This document shows, in pieces, positions 1-15,049 of a DNA stretch of 64,000 bases (position 1 is its first letter; every line of letters begins with the position of its first letter). The position numbers were made by a program, and so were the translations under genes. Under the pieces are notes generated by a model. That model was not told the origin of the DNA, searched no databases, and worked only from the letters and a program-made list of their open reading frames with translations. This DNA comes from Celoporthe dispersa (Eukaryota > Ascomycota > Sordariomycetes > Diaporthales > Cryphonectriaceae): positions 2,480,001 to 2,544,000 of the forward strand of contig WAID01000001.1 of NCBI GenBank assembly GCA_016584495.1, written 5' to 3'.

Positions 1-382
1 TTAGCTAAGATTCTCTAAATCTAGCTTTCTTCTTTCTTAAATTTCTTTATCTATTATTTATATAAGCAATTATTAATACAGATTGCTTAATTTAAGAATA
101 TTGCAAAATCTTCTAGCTAATCTTATTTAGAGATTTTATTCTTAATTTTATCTTTAAGTTTTTTATAATAGTATTCTATAAAGTTTTTATTTTCTTATAA
201 AAGCTATATTAATAGCTATTTGAACTTGACTATATAAGCTAAAGCTAATTTAGCTTGCTTTAGATTTATAAATTATTAAGCTATAATGCATTCTTTATTT
301 AAATTACTAAAAATTTCTTTAAAAGCTTTCTCAAAATTTGCAAAAGAATCGAATATATCCTTAATATCTTAATTGCATATAT

Positions 383-700
383 TGAACCAGAACCTCGGGC
401 GCCGTCGCACAAAAGGACGAACATCAAGGCAATGAGCAAAAGCTCATGCAACCCAAGCATACTGAATCAATCACAAGAATAATAATAAACGAAGGCTATA
501 CATGCATAAGGTCAGGATGAAAAGCCTACCTTAAACCTATTCAGAGAGCTTAAATTAAGAAAAGAAAGAAAAGATTACTTATTATTTTTTTCTCTAAGCA
601 TAGAAAAAAAATGAACAGAGGCTGCACTTTTATATCTGAATAATCTCAGAACCCATCTATATTCTATATCCTGAGATTTATTCTATTAGCTATTATAATA
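383..700 (-). repeat. LTR of outer element (3' LTR), strongly RIPed copy
   Basis: This copy aligns end to end with 23,002-23,317 in the same orientation. Conserved blocks include GGCGCCGTCG near the left end and TTATTTTTTTCTCTAAGCAT followed by a run of A and ATGAACAG in the middle. Differences are mainly C/T and G/A. This copy has the more A/T-shifted state at its right end, where the other copy keeps CCACTGGCCACCACAACA. Confidence 0.8.
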
Positions 701-711
701 TTCCTCCCCTA
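701..711 (-). other. Polypurine tract of outer element
   Basis: TTCCTCCCCTA on the + strand is TAGGGGAGGAA on the - strand. It sits immediately next to the inner edge of the left LTR, which is where a minus-strand LTR element has its plus-strand priming site. It also fixes the transcription direction of the outer element. Confidence 0.6.
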
Positions 712-3700
712 GTAACTTTCAATCCAAAGTTGCGATTATAACTATAGTATGCTATACCTATTTAGATAATAAGGATTGAGAAAAAACTAAAATATAATTA
801 TAGAATAAAAAATCTATTGCAATTACTCTTTGAATTATCATCTATATAATAACTAGACTAATATATTATATCTTTTTAGATTAATCCTTATTATTATTTA
901 GCAGATACTCTACTATTACTTTTAATATTATTATTTCTAGCTTATGCAAATTTCATTACTATCCTCTTTATTATTGCAATTGATATTTTTATTAAGCAGC
1001 TTCAATAGCAATATTCTATTCTTTATTTCTCTAAATATTAGTTTAGACTCGCTCGCACTAGGCTTTCTATTGCTCGATCTTTTTTATATGCTCGAAATCT
1101 TTCTATTCTTTCTCTCTAATCAATAGCTTAATTGGATTTATTAGATAGAATTCTTGCTATAAGAGAATTTGAGGCGATAAAAGCTGAAAGGATAGCTTCA
1201 GAGCTATAGAATTGCTGCTTCTCAATTACTAATATAGAAATAGTTTATTTTGTGAAAAAAGCTCTAGTATAAGAGTTCTACTATCTATAAATATTAAGAA
1301 TAAGATTGATAATATCCTAGAGGCATTTTCTATATAGATATTCTTATCTAGGGATTAATTGAATATACTCTATTCAGATAATCTGCTTAGTATTTGTCTG
1401 CTCTAGTAAATAATAGAAGACTTTTGATTAAGCTAGAATATTAATCTTAGTATATAAGCTATATTAATTGCTTTCAGTATAAGTATATTGTTTTTTTATT
1501 AGCAGGCACTTATTATACTAGATATTTATATAATTCTGAACTGCTTAGCTACTATAGCTGAGATATTTTTTGCTAATTGATTATAATTATTCTTAATATT
1601 AGGCTTTGCTAAATCTATTAATTCTTTTTTATATATATCGATATTAGAGCGAAATTCGATCCAGAATAGCTATATCAATATTTATTTATAATCTGTTATA
1701 CGATAAATAGGAATTGTAAGCTGGGAAAGATATTGCAAAAATCCTGCTTATCCCAGCTTATATATAAAAGCAATAAAATATATTTCTTTCAATAACTAGT
1801 AATAATTATTGCTTATAAGATAAGCAGTTTCTTTATATATAGTGAATATAGTATAAATCTAATCTGGATAGCTATATAATTGCTTATATATTTTAGTAGA
1901 TTCTCTAAATCGAAGATAGAAAATCTTGATAATATAGAGTATCTAATACTCCTTATTATCGCAAATTATTATAGGAACTATCTCAACTATGCAATTAGAA
2001 TCTACTATTTTAAAAAACTTTTGCGCAGCTTTAAGCATATTTTCCTAGCCCAGCTATATAATTGCAAGAAAGCCTTTCTTATATCGAGCATTATATTATG
2101 TAAAGCTTCAGAAGCTAATCGATTCTTTTATAAGATAGAGAAATAAGAGTTGATATTATAATGCTTTCTTATTCTTTACTCTAAGCAAATAATTGATTTT
2201 CAATTATTGGGTTTCTTTATTAAGTATAATCTTAATATATACAAAAAAATAATCTTTTTTGATTATTCTGCATATAATATCTAAAAGCAGCAAAAATAGC
2301 TTTAATAGGCATATTTCTTATATTATTTATCTAGATTAATTCTATCAAATTGTAAAGATTAAAGAGACTAATTCGTATATCTATTCTTTTATACTCTCCT
2401 TTATTATATAAAGATTGTTTCTAAAGATCTAGGAAATATCTATCTAGGAAAATCTATACTATCTCACTTTCCTGCTTGCATATATTGAAGAAAGGAGATC
2501 TCAATTTGATAATAGTAGGAGAGTAAGATATCTTGGCAAAAGAAATGCGCAAACAGTAAGCTTTAGCTATCCAGTTTCAATCTCCAGATATAATAGCCTT
2601 AATCGATTTATAGTTTCGAGAAGCTATAATTATAATATCTAAATAGATTATAATTCAAGCTATAAGAAAAAAAAGGCTAGTTATAGCAAAAGCAGGGAAA
2701 GAAAATGAAGATTAAGATTTGCAGTATATATTTGATAAAAGAAAGTGCAATATAGGGTAAGAAGATTGAAAATTAAGATTCCAATTTAATAATTGCAATA
2801 TTATTGAGATTGCAGAATTAAAATAGAGAGCATGAATCAGTAGAATAGCTATCTTTGAGAATTATTGTTAAGAAATAGGAAAAAGAAAAAATTATACTAA
2901 TTTCTAAGATTAATTTAGCTGGCTTGGGAGTTTTTCTTATTATAATCAAGGCTAATAACTTTTTTCTACTCTTATCAATTGGTAGCAAGCTAGATTTTTA
3001 GCCAAACTAGAATTGTTGAGTAAATTAGGCAAGAATTGTGATTAAGAAGGTGCGATAATGCCTTTCTTCTCTTCCTCAATCTAGTATAACTCTATTTTCT
3101 TATCCATTCTTACTCAGCTATTCCACTTCTCTTTCTTTTCTATTCCTATTCTTTCTTATAGATTTCTCCTTCTCTTTCTCTGCTTAAGCTTAAAATATAA
3201 ATCAATATATCTCAAATCATTATTAATACTATCTTTTTCTTCGCAAATCAATCCAATATAATAGCAAAATAAAAGCGATTGGAATTGATTTATTATTTTT
3301 ATTTATCCTCCTAATATCAATATTTGCTTTCTTATTATTTATAATTAGTATTCTTTTATAAACAAGATTATTTTCTCTATTATTTATAATAAGCTAAGCA
3401 TAATCTATTATCTTTGAATTATCTATAGCAATTTTTCTTTTTAGAATAATCTGATTGCTAGCCTTATCTATATCTAGGAATTTCTTCAGCTAAAAGCTGC
3501 TTAAGAGATTATCTTATAACCCATTTTGATATGCAAAGCTAATGCGAAGCTATTTAGAAAGTATCTCAAATATATCTTTGCTTAAGCTGACTAGCTATAA
3601 TATCTTCTTATCTAATCGTATAATTATCGCAATTTTATCCTTTGCAATTATTATATTTATTAATATACTTTAGCTTTTATATTGGTTAATAGTATCTAGC

Positions 3701-6700
3701 TTAATATAAACTAGCCTTTCTTTAAATATATCTTCTTATTCGATTTCTTCAATAGCAAATGCAGCAATTATATTTATTATACTAAGATAAAGTATAATTA
3801 TATTTAAGATATTCTATATATTAATAATTAGCATGCATAAGTAAGAATTTTACTTATTTATTTCTATTCAGATCTAAATATTTGCTAATATTTTCTCTTA
3901 TTTCCTTACTATAATATTGCAATTTATTTAATCAATTAGGCCTGCATTAAATATTTAGTGCAATTTTGGATTTAAGCATTAATAATAAAATATGCTGGAT
4001 TATAAAAAGCTAATATTAGTTTCTAAGACGCAATAGTATTTCTTATAGTAATATTGAATAAATAAATAGCATTCCTTTCAATCTCTGCCTTTCTAAAAAC
4101 AATTAAAATGCTTTATATCCAAGAAAGCTACTCTTTTCTTCTTGCCTAATTAGAGAGTCAAATTAGTCTATGCTATAAGCAAAGACTAAATCTGCTCAAG
4201 TATCTTTAGCCAAATCTATATTCAAATCGATTAGAAAAAGTAAAATCAAATCTTATATAAAAACTCCAAATGCCAAAGCGAAAAGCAAGAGAAAAGGAAA
4301 AAAAATAGTAGGTTCTTATATTCAGAAGCTTTTCAAATCTCTCAGAAAGAAAAAGAACTCAGCAAGCCAAAGATCCTTATAATATCAAGACTGCATTATT
4401 CTCAGATAAGGCTAAGAGTTTTCAAACTATTATCCAATAATTTGATTTTCGATCGAATGCAGGCTTAAGTCAGAATAATTAGCAATATCAATAGAATATA
4501 CAAAACTTATCTTAAGATTTAATCAGCTGCTTTGTTTATAAATCCAGCTTTAAATAATTTTTTTAAGAATATAGTAAGGAAATAGTGCAAAAATAGTAAT
4601 AGATAAAAATAAAATAAGATAATAAATAATTATTTTAATTAAATTATATTCTAATATAGTATTTTCTATATATTGCTTTTATATAGTCTTAATAATTCAA
4701 ATGCTTTATATCTGAATACTTTATTTTATATTAGATTTTTGAAAATTTATTAGAATATTATATTATTTATAATAAGTAATAGAATAATAATAGACAAACT
4801 ATTATCTTTCTTTCCTTAATAAAATATGCGAAAAAAAGAATAAGTAAGGAAAATATGCTTTTATAATATAAAGAAAGATAAAAAGAGATTACTCTTAGTT
4901 CTAAGCAAAAAATGCAGATTTAATAGGAATAGAAATATATATTCTACTATAGTCTGCTTTCTCTTATTCTCTCCTTTCCTTCTTAGCAGCTTATATAAGC
5001 CTGCTATCTATATAATTATTATTATTATCAGTATTATTATTATCTTTAGTAATTAGATTAATAATATTAGGATTAAGAATTATCTATATAAGTATGCTCT
5101 TATATTCAATAATATTGGATATCTAGAATACTATATTATTATTTAGATCAGCTTTATAGATTTCTAGTATATAATTATTAGATTCTCTGCGCTATAATGC
5201 TTATAGAGATATTAGTTTGTTAGTTAATAATTGTTTAATAGTAATCTCAATATTTTCTTCCCAAAGTATAAGTATTTCTAGCTCTTATATCCTACTCGCA
5301 TTCTATATAAACTTTTTAATATTAGTTGCTAAGTATATACTTTTGAGCAAAATGCTATCTATAATCTTGAGATAATAGGCATTTTTGTTTAGAATTTAAG
5401 CAATAATATATAATCTTTTCTATTTGTATAAGATCTTCGCATTGCATAAATAGCTTATTTTCCTAATATAATTATAAATAAGAATTAAGTCTTTTAAATA
5501 GAATTATATTTTCCTTATCAAGCTATATATCTATACTTTCTTTGCTATTTTCTTTTAATATGCCTGCATAATCTCAATTGTATATAGTATATCTTTCTGC
5601 TTAATAGCAATTATGCGAAGATACATTTCGAATATTTCTTAAAATGATTAATTTGCAAATTAGGCAAGGATTCTCTATATTAGAATTTCCGTCTTAATTA
5701 GGATAAAAGGCTTTTAGCCGAATATTAGATAAAAGGGGCTATATTTATAAGACTATTAGATAAATATCTTTTCCGCAAAAAAAGCAATTCTCAGATATTG
5801 CCTCTATTGCTGCAATTGCATATCCGCAAGCTTAGCGAGTATATTAGCGATCGAAAGATATCCTGCTTCTACTTGGCCTTAAGCATAAGGATTATAGCTA
5901 AAGACTTAAATAAGCAGAATCTCCAAAGCCTTAATAAATCTCGCTATCTTAGCTTTATTTTCAGACTTTTTATCTATAGTAATCTTAAAAAGGCAGCTAA
6001 AAATGAGAATAATCTCTTTTAGAATAAATTTCTATATTATCTTAGCTATAGCTTTCTTAAGCAGTTTTGCAATAATATATTCTATTAGATTATATCAAGC
6101 TTTAGCAAGATATCTGAATCTACTATTCTTAGCTATATATTGAATATTAATACTAATTTTTGTAAAGGATTGATTTAGCATAGAAAGAATAATCCCTTTT
6201 TTTCATATTTTGGGATCAAACTTAGCATATTTTTTATATTCTATTATAGTATTAGAGATATCTATTTATAGCTTTTTCCAAAAATATAATTGCTTAATCC
6301 GAATAATTATTGAATCTTAGTTTCGATGATCAAACTTAGTATAATATTCCCTCAAAATGCAATATTGAAAATCAGAATTATTTATTATTCTTTGCTATAA
6401 ATATTTGCTTTCAGCTTTATATTATAAGGCTTAATTAATTATTTAGTAATTTAATACTTTAGCTATAAAGCTTCTTTGCTAGTATTGAGAGAGCTTTGCT
6501 AATATTATGCTTTTATATAAGAATTTAGTATATTAGATTGATTACTAAGTCTAATAAAGATTAGGATTCAATAATAGTATTAATTCTGCTTTAGTAGCTT
6601 TTATACTATTGAATTGAATATTGCATTATGCCTCAATATCGCCGCCTTTATCTTTTTGCAGTAAAGTTAAATATAGCAGCTTCGAGAGTGCATTAGCTAT

Positions 6701-7366
6701 TGAGTTCTTCAATCCAAGTATATACTTTACAATAAAATCGAATATTTTAATAATTGTAATCTATTTATTTACTAGAGCATTTAATATATTGTTTATTCTG
6801 CTATTAAATTAGTCAACTAATATATAAGTATTAGTTTTCAGAATAAAACGATATCTGTAAAAATATTAGTAGAAAGATTGCAAAGCGAATAGAATAGCTT
6901 AGCATTCTCTTTTGATAATATTATACTTTTGCATAGCAATTATTCAAATTCTATTAATAAAGCGGATAAGCTTTCTATATCTTTCGATAATCTGCATCAG
7001 AATTATATTCTAGCTAAGAAAATTCATATTAATTATAAGTATAATCTCGCTAGTAATCGAGCTATAATCGATAGCAATAATAATAGATTTAGTAGTAAGA
7101 GCTTGAATAAAGATTCGAATTGCTTTCTTATATTTATTTTCCTATAATTATAATGCGTTCTTTTTTAAGAAATTATAGAATAATTATACAATAATAGCGA
7201 AATTCCAAATCTATATTGCATAATATATAACCAAACTGAGAAAAGAGCGAATATCTTTAATATTTTTATATACTATCCAAGCTTAAAGCTTTATAATCTT
7301 TCTATCCTAAAGCTATCTTCTATTAGAATCGATAATATATCCAATTATATCAATTTTTATCTAATA

Positions 7367-7786
7367 CTATTTAGATTTGAAAGCAGAGATAATAGTATTA
7401 GCAAGCTTAGCATTTATTAGGATTTTATTCAGATTGGCAATATATTTAGTAATAAAATAATAAATATTTAGAATATTAGAAAATGTCTTATTATTATAGA
7501 TTATTGCTAAGCTTCGAATCAGAATATTATTAAGAAATAATTGATATATATAAGAAATAAGATTATATAAGAGTTTAATTATAATTCTTATAAATTGAGC
7601 TATTGAATTGGTTGCTTTTTGCAATAGAATATATATTCTAAATAGGCTTAAGGGTATCGAGAAAGTAATTATATCTTTACTATTGGGGTATAATAGGATT
7701 TGATTATATTTAGAGAAGAAATCTAATAACGATAATACTTTGCATATAGCAAAATTCTCTGAAAATTTATCTAATGCTGGCAGCAT
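7367..7786 (-). pseudogene. Reverse transcriptase remnant of outer element
   Basis: This open stretch of 139 codons has the backbone of a fungal Ty3/gypsy RT. In order it shows a KVLSLLDFFSKYNQI segment (family pattern SLLDFFSGYDQI), a QKATNSIAQFIRI segment (family QGATNSVAQFVRV) and then FLNNI where the catalytic FLDDI box belongs. Both catalytic Asp codons (about 7,526-7,531) read AAT (Asn), as expected from G-to-A mutation, so the enzyme would be dead even if translated. It ends near a former Gln in a KSQ-like context. Upstream on the - strand lies the protease-like remnant, giving the normal PR-RT order. It is a transposon fossil, not a host gene. Confidence 0.8.
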
Positions 7787-8886
7787 AAAAGCATCTTTAA
7801 GTATATGCTTATTATATTTCTAAGCATTATTGATTAAGTATAGCCTGCTATTCTTTTTCTCGATAAGAAATTAATTATTGCAATAAAATGCATAACTTTC
7901 CTTAATAATCTTCTTATTAATGCGCTATTTTAAAATATCGATTAATTTTTAATAGAAGGCATTTAGTATAAGAATATATCTCTTTTGGAAAATCTTATAT
8001 GGAATAGTCCTAATCTTTTGCAATAGAGCTATTTTTTTAATAATTTGGCTGATTTTAGTAAAATTCTAAGCTAATGCTTTAATGCAATTGCAAAATATAT
8101 ATTTGAATATCTCAAGCTTCTTATTATTAAGCTTATCGCAATTATTCTTTTTTATATCCGCCTAGCATTCAGATATAAGATAATTATCCAAATTAATAAA
8201 GCTGAATTTCAGCTTAATTCAGTTATTATATTTAGTCAATTTTGTAAATTGCTAAGCTTTCTTTATTTCCTTTATTTTAGATAGCTTCTATTCAAGCTTT
8301 CCTTTAGGCATAAATCTATCCAGCTACAAGTTATTAATAAGCTTAATTTTTCTTGCTTTTGACTTATATATTATATTAATCAGGCTTAAAATACTCTCCT
8401 TCTTCTCTTTAGATTCTTATATTGGGCGGGATAATTGAAATTTGATATATATCCTATATAGATAAAGGCCTTGATACTCCTTCTCTCCTATAATCTGAAA
8501 GCATCTTTTCTTTAACTCCCTCTCTATTATCTTAATAGACAGATTATTGATTATTGCTTCAATTTTATCTTTGGGAATAAACATTATTAATATATTTCTA
8601 GATTCGAAATGCATTTAGAAAGGAATATCTTTGCTATTGATAGCCTTGCATTCTTCGAGATAGCTGCTAGCATTTAGTTTTTTAATATATAAGCTTTTTT
8701 TTCTTCAAGACTCTTCTTGCTACTAATTATAATAATAAGACAAATCTTTCTAAAAGCGAAACTCATATAAAGAAACCCAGAATATATATAATCGAATAAA
8801 AGTTTAGTCTATATAATAAATAGCATTCCTAATAGTATAGAATAATTCAATATTATTATTCTATTATCCACAATATAGAAAATAAT

Positions 8887-9210
8887 TTATTCAGAAAAAT
8901 CTTTACAAAATATTTTAATCTCAAATACTCCAATCAATACTATATTAGACTTATTATAAATCCTGAATATAATATTAATAGTAGATATATAAAGCAGCCT
9001 AAACTTAATGCAGAGTATTAGAGAAATCAGACTTATTTTAGCCTCTGAGTCTAATATAGCTTGAATAAATGCATACTCTCTACTACTAAAATAAAGAATA
9101 AGATAGGATATTAAAGCAATACTTTGATTATGAAAATTATTCAATACAATTATTAAAAATATAATCGAAAGATTTATATATTTATTAAATGCTTTTATTA
9201 TATTAATCAA
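8887..9210 (-). pseudogene. Retropepsin-like remnant of outer element
   Basis: The - strand frame contains AFIQAILDSEAKISLISL, which resembles the retropepsin pattern AL(L/V)DSGAxxNLIS, with Ser-Gly altered to Ser-Glu. It is followed by hydrophobic strand-like segments. It lies about 1.1 kb upstream (on the - strand) of the RT remnant, the usual Ty3/gypsy order. The match rests on one motif plus position, so alternative low-complexity coding cannot be excluded. Confidence 0.5.
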
Positions 9211-10395
9211 AAGTATTATATTCTCTTCTTTAGCCGAAAAGCTTATACTTTAAATAATTAAAAGCTTTACAAGCTTTATAAAATATTCAGAAATATTATA
9301 ACTATTAATAATCTATCTACTAATTATGCTAGAAGATTAGAATAAAATCAAAATCTAGGGCTTTTTCTAAGAGATAAATATTAAACTAATATCTGATAAT
9401 TTATACAAATCTGCGCTTGGACTCTTATTAAGATCAATAACTTCCTGGGCTTTTAAATTGATTTTTTGAAGACTATAGATTAATCAAGCTTTCTATCTAG
9501 ATATTATAATAGTTATTTCTTTCCTAGAAACTTTAAGAGAATAATCCAGAAACTAATTTAAAAGTTTATTATAAATAGCTTAAGCAATAAGCTCTATTTA
9601 TCCAGTATTGGATAGCTTCCCAATATTGAGCAGCTTCTTAATTATTAGCTAATTTAAGATTTCAATATCTATTATATCTTTTTCCCTATCAATCTTATTA
9701 GGATCCTAAGCTATTTTACTAATTCTGCGCTTCTTAATTTCGCTAGTATTAACTTAGCTTTAAATAGGCTTAATATCAATAGAGTTTATATTAGATAAGA
9801 GTTTTGGAAAATATAATTAAGCTTTATAAAAAGTAAAATAAGTATTATTAATCTCAATCTTTCTATTAGTATTGAGAAATTCAATATTATTAGTCTAGTA
9901 TTAGCTTATATATTTTGGAATAAAGTTTATTTTCTCTTATAGAATTTTATTTTTGGCTAGCTTTATATTGCTTTGCTATTTTTCATTTTCCTTAATTAAG
10001 CTAATATATTAAGCAATTTATAGTTTATTAAAGCTTTTTTTCTAATATTCTTTATAAATATCAAAAATTAAGCGAAAGATATCTATATTGGGATTATCTC
10101 TAGCAGATATAATCTATTTATATGATATTAATATAGATTTCAAATTAAGAAATTTTATCTGATTGCTAAAATGCTATTTAGGTTTGGATAAAGCTAGAGC
10201 ATAATAGATATTATTACTTATAAGAATGCTAAGCTTAATATACTTATAAGTATTATAAAATTTGGAACTATATCTATAGTATTTTCTAATAATCTTATCC
10301 TTCTTAAGAATATTATTGATCTTTGCTTGCCATATCTCTATATAGATCTCACCCTCTTTTTTAGAGCTTATATAGATAATATCCGCTTGGAGAGA

Positions 10396-10400
10396 ATTAG
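10396..10400. repeat. Target-site duplication, left copy (ATTAG)
   Basis: ATTAG immediately precedes the TG of the left inner LTR and is repeated exactly after the right LTR at 20,957-20,961. Five base pairs is the usual duplication length for Ty3/gypsy integrases. Confidence 0.85.
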
Positions 10401-10735
10401 TGATGCACTCGCATCATTCACCATCACTTGGTGGTGCATTCACCATAGGATGTATGGTGAATGCACCACTGAATGCGTAGTGAATTCACCATGGAATGTA
10501 TGGTGAATTCACCAGAGAATGCGTAGTGCATTCACCATAGAATGCATAGTGAATTCACCAGCGAATGCTGAGTGAATTCACCGAATATAACCATGGTAAA
10601 TTCACTTTGTATTCTCCCGCAGCTTCTGACAACTATATATATATCTAGGATAGATATCGTTTCTCTTTCTTCTTCGAAGAGAGAGCATTCCTCATAATAT
10701 ATCTGCAATGCACTGCATACTTCAGCCGCCCAACA
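10401..10735 (+). repeat. 5' LTR of inner element
   Basis: This 335-bp terminal repeat begins TGATGCACTC and ends CGCCCAACA. It aligns without gaps to 20,622-20,956; the mismatches I see are transitions of the RIP type. It contains a 23-bp tandem repeat array (10,434-10,582) followed by a less repetitive part with a perfectly kept TCTAGGATAGATATCG segment and the run CTTTCTTCTTCGAAGAGAGAG. Confidence 0.9.
10434..10582. repeat. 23-bp tandem repeat array in the U3 part of the LTR
   Basis: Six consecutive 23-bp units plus a partial seventh follow the pattern GTGNATTCACCANNGAATG with four variable bases. The core GTGAATTCAC is itself palindromic, so each unit can form a small hairpin or bind a dimeric factor. 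The array is duplicated in the right LTR at about 20,655-20,803 with the same period. Confidence 0.85.
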
Positions 10736-13700
10736 AATGATAACTACAATATGCATATCTTGTAGCATAAGAGATACTTTATTATTACTTATTTTGTTTT
10801 AATTTATACTAAAATTAATATAGATAAGAACTATATTATCATTTAAAGCAGTAATTATTATAAATTGGGACAGAATTCTCCCTTTATTATCGGATAACTA
10901 GATTGAACTTGATAAGCCTCAATAAGCTTATAAATTCAAAGCTATTTTCTATAAACTCTATATTATCGAGTAAGCAATTAATAAAAATCGAGCTATAATT
11001 AATATAGCTTGCATTTTCATAGATTAGCAAATCCTAACTAAATAATATAATTCCCTTTGCAAATAATCGATTAATTAGATTAATTGCTTAAACAAAGCAA
11101 TAAATTGAGCAAAGAAGATATTTAAGATATTAAATCTAAGGAATTGGAGCTTAGGAAAGCAAAAGATATTTCTTAAAAAATTCTATCTATAAATTCAAAG
11201 TAATTAGAATTTCATTTACAATTTTCGAATACAATTCAAAATTAATCGACTAGTTAAAGCAAGTATTCTCAAAGAGCGATAATTAGCTTTAAAAAGCTTT
11301 AATACTCCTATAAATATCTATTCTGAAAATCTAGACTATAATTCTTTGCAGACTTTGGAAATATAGAAAACAAAAAACGAATACTATCAGTATATAATAG
11401 ATTTCTTCAATATAGAAGAAAAACTATAATTCTAATTGCTGCTGCGATATGCAATCGAAGAACTGAAATCAATTACTTGCGAAAATATTAGCAAAAACTC
11501 TCTTATTTTTCATTTCTTAGCTAAAGTTAAAAGCAAACAATCTACTAATAATTTGGGAATCGAATAGGAAATCTTATTTTACGAAAATACTATAGCTTTG
11601 GATATTATAATTCTTGCAAGCTATCTTGCTAATAAATAAAATTCAGATTATAATTTCGGAAATAGCTATTTCAATATATATAGTTCAGAAAATACAAACC
11701 TATCCAGCACTTTTGCATTTTCTTCAATAGAAAAGAATTCAGAAAATTATTCAATTATTATCCCCGAGCTATCAATAGTCCAATCTAAGGAGTTTTTAAC
11801 TGGATATAAATCTCTCGAAGAATAACTGCTTCTCTCTAAAGTTCGAAAAGTTTACTAAGACGAATTTTCAGATAAGAAAGCAGCATAAGCTAAATTTATA
11901 CAGTTATTTCGGCTCTAATAAGCTTATAGATTGAATTCAATTCCTAATATATATTAAAGAAACTCAAATTTTCTAAAAGCTTGAAGATTGCAATTAAGCA
12001 TCTATACTATATACTTTCGCAAAGAAAGGATAGCAGAGCTTTATGCCTATTTTTATATAATAGAAGCTATAAGTAATTAAGAAATCGCTAATAAATTTCT
12101 AATAAATATAAATTGTTCCCTATCAAAAATTAAAAACTTATAAGATGATTTGGTTATAGATAGGAGTTTACTATTAGATTTATCTAAATCCAATAATTCA
12201 AATAGAAATAATAGAAGAGATTCTTCGTGCAGCTATAAGCGAACAAATCTTTTATAATATTTTCCCCAACTTTAATAAACTCTACTATCTTTTATAGATA
12301 AAGAGTTCAAAGAGAATATAATTGATTATTTCTAGCTATACGAAAACTGGAATAATTATAATAATTTTCTGATTATTTCTTCAATAGATAGCAAAATAAT
12401 AATTTGGAAAAATTTATAAGCATTTATTAATTAATATGAAATTTATATCAATAGAAGCCAAACTCGAATATAATATCTAAATTACAATTTGCTAGTATAT
12501 TTAGCAAGTATAGCTTATATATAATTCTATTTTACTCTATCTTATAATAAATAAATAGAATTTACTGTGGGATGGAATAATTGGAAATATTAAAAACGTT
12601 AATTAGTCTAAAATTTTTCTATATTTCGCAAGATAGCAGAAGAATTATTGGATAATTAATAGTATTCAAGAAAAAATGCTCAAGTCAATCGAAATATTCT
12701 TAAATTCACCTATTAGATGCACAGATTCAGCAAACTAGTCAAATATTCCAAATCCTACTTAGCTTGTAATATATAGGATCGAATCGATAAGGAATTAATA
12801 GCTCGATCTTTCGATTGATCTAGCTATAAAACTAATGCTAAGAGCTTTGAGAAAAAGCTCAAAAGCAAGCAGGAAACTTAGTATCTACTAGAGACTGCGA
12901 AGATAATTAAGCTTTAACAAAAAATAATAATAATAATAAAGCAATTAGAGGCAATACTTTCCAGAATTCTAAATATCAATATTCATTTACTACTAATAAT
13001 ATTCTAGTAGCTAAGAGATTGATTAAATCTGTTTTATTATAAAATATTATCTTATTCTCGAACTCTCTTATAATAATCCAAAAACCTGTATTATATCCCA
13101 AAATAAGATTTCTATAAAATAATCCTAGAGCAATAGAGATTGATTATTAAAGCTAAATAATAGTAAAGAGAATAGTCCAACTAGAATTGTTTACTAATAT
13201 CTGATCTATGAAAAATAATTACTAATAATATAGGAGAAAAGTTTACTAAAGATAATAGATCTAATTTTAGAAAACCTTAGCTTTTTTATCGATTTGCTAG
13301 GAAGGATTCATATAGAAAGTTCTTACTATCTATATAAATCAATTTCGATATTAATAATAGAGAATTTGCCTATAATATAGAGAAGAAAGAATAAATTCTG
13401 TAATAAGAATACTATCTAATAGATAATAAAATCAATTTAGAGTATTTGGAAAATAAGAATAATCAAAAAGAGAATTATAAGAAGGAAGTGAATTCTTATA
13501 TGAATAATCTTATAGAAGAAAAGAATAATCTTATATTTGAAAAAGATATATAAACTGCCAATTAGGAGGAATTGACTATTATAGACTTAAATATAAGCAT
13601 ATTTGAAACTATTTATCCAATCTATAATATATTTTCTTATTATTCGCATTATGCCAAATACTATTAATGAGCTAATCTATAGCAGAATTGCTCGAATGCC

Positions 13701-15049
13701 TTATTTGCTCCAACATTTCTCTAAAATAATAGTAAATTAGAATATTCAAGCTTATTGCCTAATATTACTCTATATTAAAAAAGTTTCTATATTTATGCTC
13801 GCATAATAGTATAAGCAAAGATATTAAAACCAAATATTAATATATATATTAATATAAAAGCTAATTAGTATGCAATCTCGGCAGAATTAGTAAAGAGTTT
13901 CTCTAATGCAGTAATAAATTAGGATATTAAAGCGAAATTATATAGAGTTAGCTTATTAGTCGCCTAAGCTTGGGCTGAATTCGATTTATATTTCTATAGA
14001 TAGAAATAGAGGAAATTAGTAATCCTTAAAACTAGAATTAGTATATAAGTATTAGATCGGCTTAATATTAATATTCTTCTAAGATAAGAATTTAATATTC
14101 TATATTAAGTAGATATACTAAATTCCGAAAGCTTTATTCGCTTTGGGTATTACTAAGGAGCAATTATATCTATAGATATTTTTGCTAGAATGGGATTTAC
14201 TTATTTTCCAGCAAAGATTGCTTAAAGAATTACTCTATTATTCAATACGCATATTTTGATTCCTATAGCAGTAAAAGAATTACTAAAAATATAATTTTTC
14301 TATTCCAGCTCTACTAGGAAGATTGGATAAATTGCTCTATAAGCCAAACTTTTCAGAAGATTTCGATAATTCTAGCTATAAATCAATCCAATATCCCTAT
14401 TACTTTGAGGAAAGAACAATTTATAGGAATTATCCAGCCTTTTATAGCAGATTATATAGTAAAACTGGAAAATTTCTCTAATTACTTTCATTTGCAAAAT
14501 ACAGATATATTTCTCTAACAAGATAGCATTATACTATTAGCATAAAAATTAAATAATATTCAGATCAATACTTTATATTCTATTTATATTATAGATTAGG
14601 AGTTTATATATAATATTGAGCAATCCAACTATTTATTAGATAGTAAAGAGTTCAAAAAATCAAATAGATTGGGTATTCAATGCGATAATATAGTTAATAA
14701 GATAAAGATCGACTTTAGTATATATATATATAACTAATCGCCTGAATTTATATAACAAGTGATTTAATTAATATAATAGTATTTATATATATTCGAGAAT
14801 ATAGCCTTTATAGATATCCCTATCGATTAGCAGTTATGCATTAATTTAATAGAAGATTGGCAGAATTACAAAATTGGCAGAAAATTATATTACTCTAGCA
14901 AAGAGAATTAAAAGATTATTAACGAAATTATAGATAGTTTTTATGCTAAAGGATAAGCAGAGTGGATAAATAGAGCTATCCTATTCGGAGCGCTTATTTT
15001 TATAGTTTAGAAAAGATCTAGTCTAATCAGGAAAGGATGAATAATTATA

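Noticed and set aside
944..7147. Several 60-90-codon + strand ORFs in the AT-rich block
   Set aside because: Low-complexity Ile/Leu/Tyr/Ser strings produced by AT-rich DNA, mostly antisense to the outer element; no motif.
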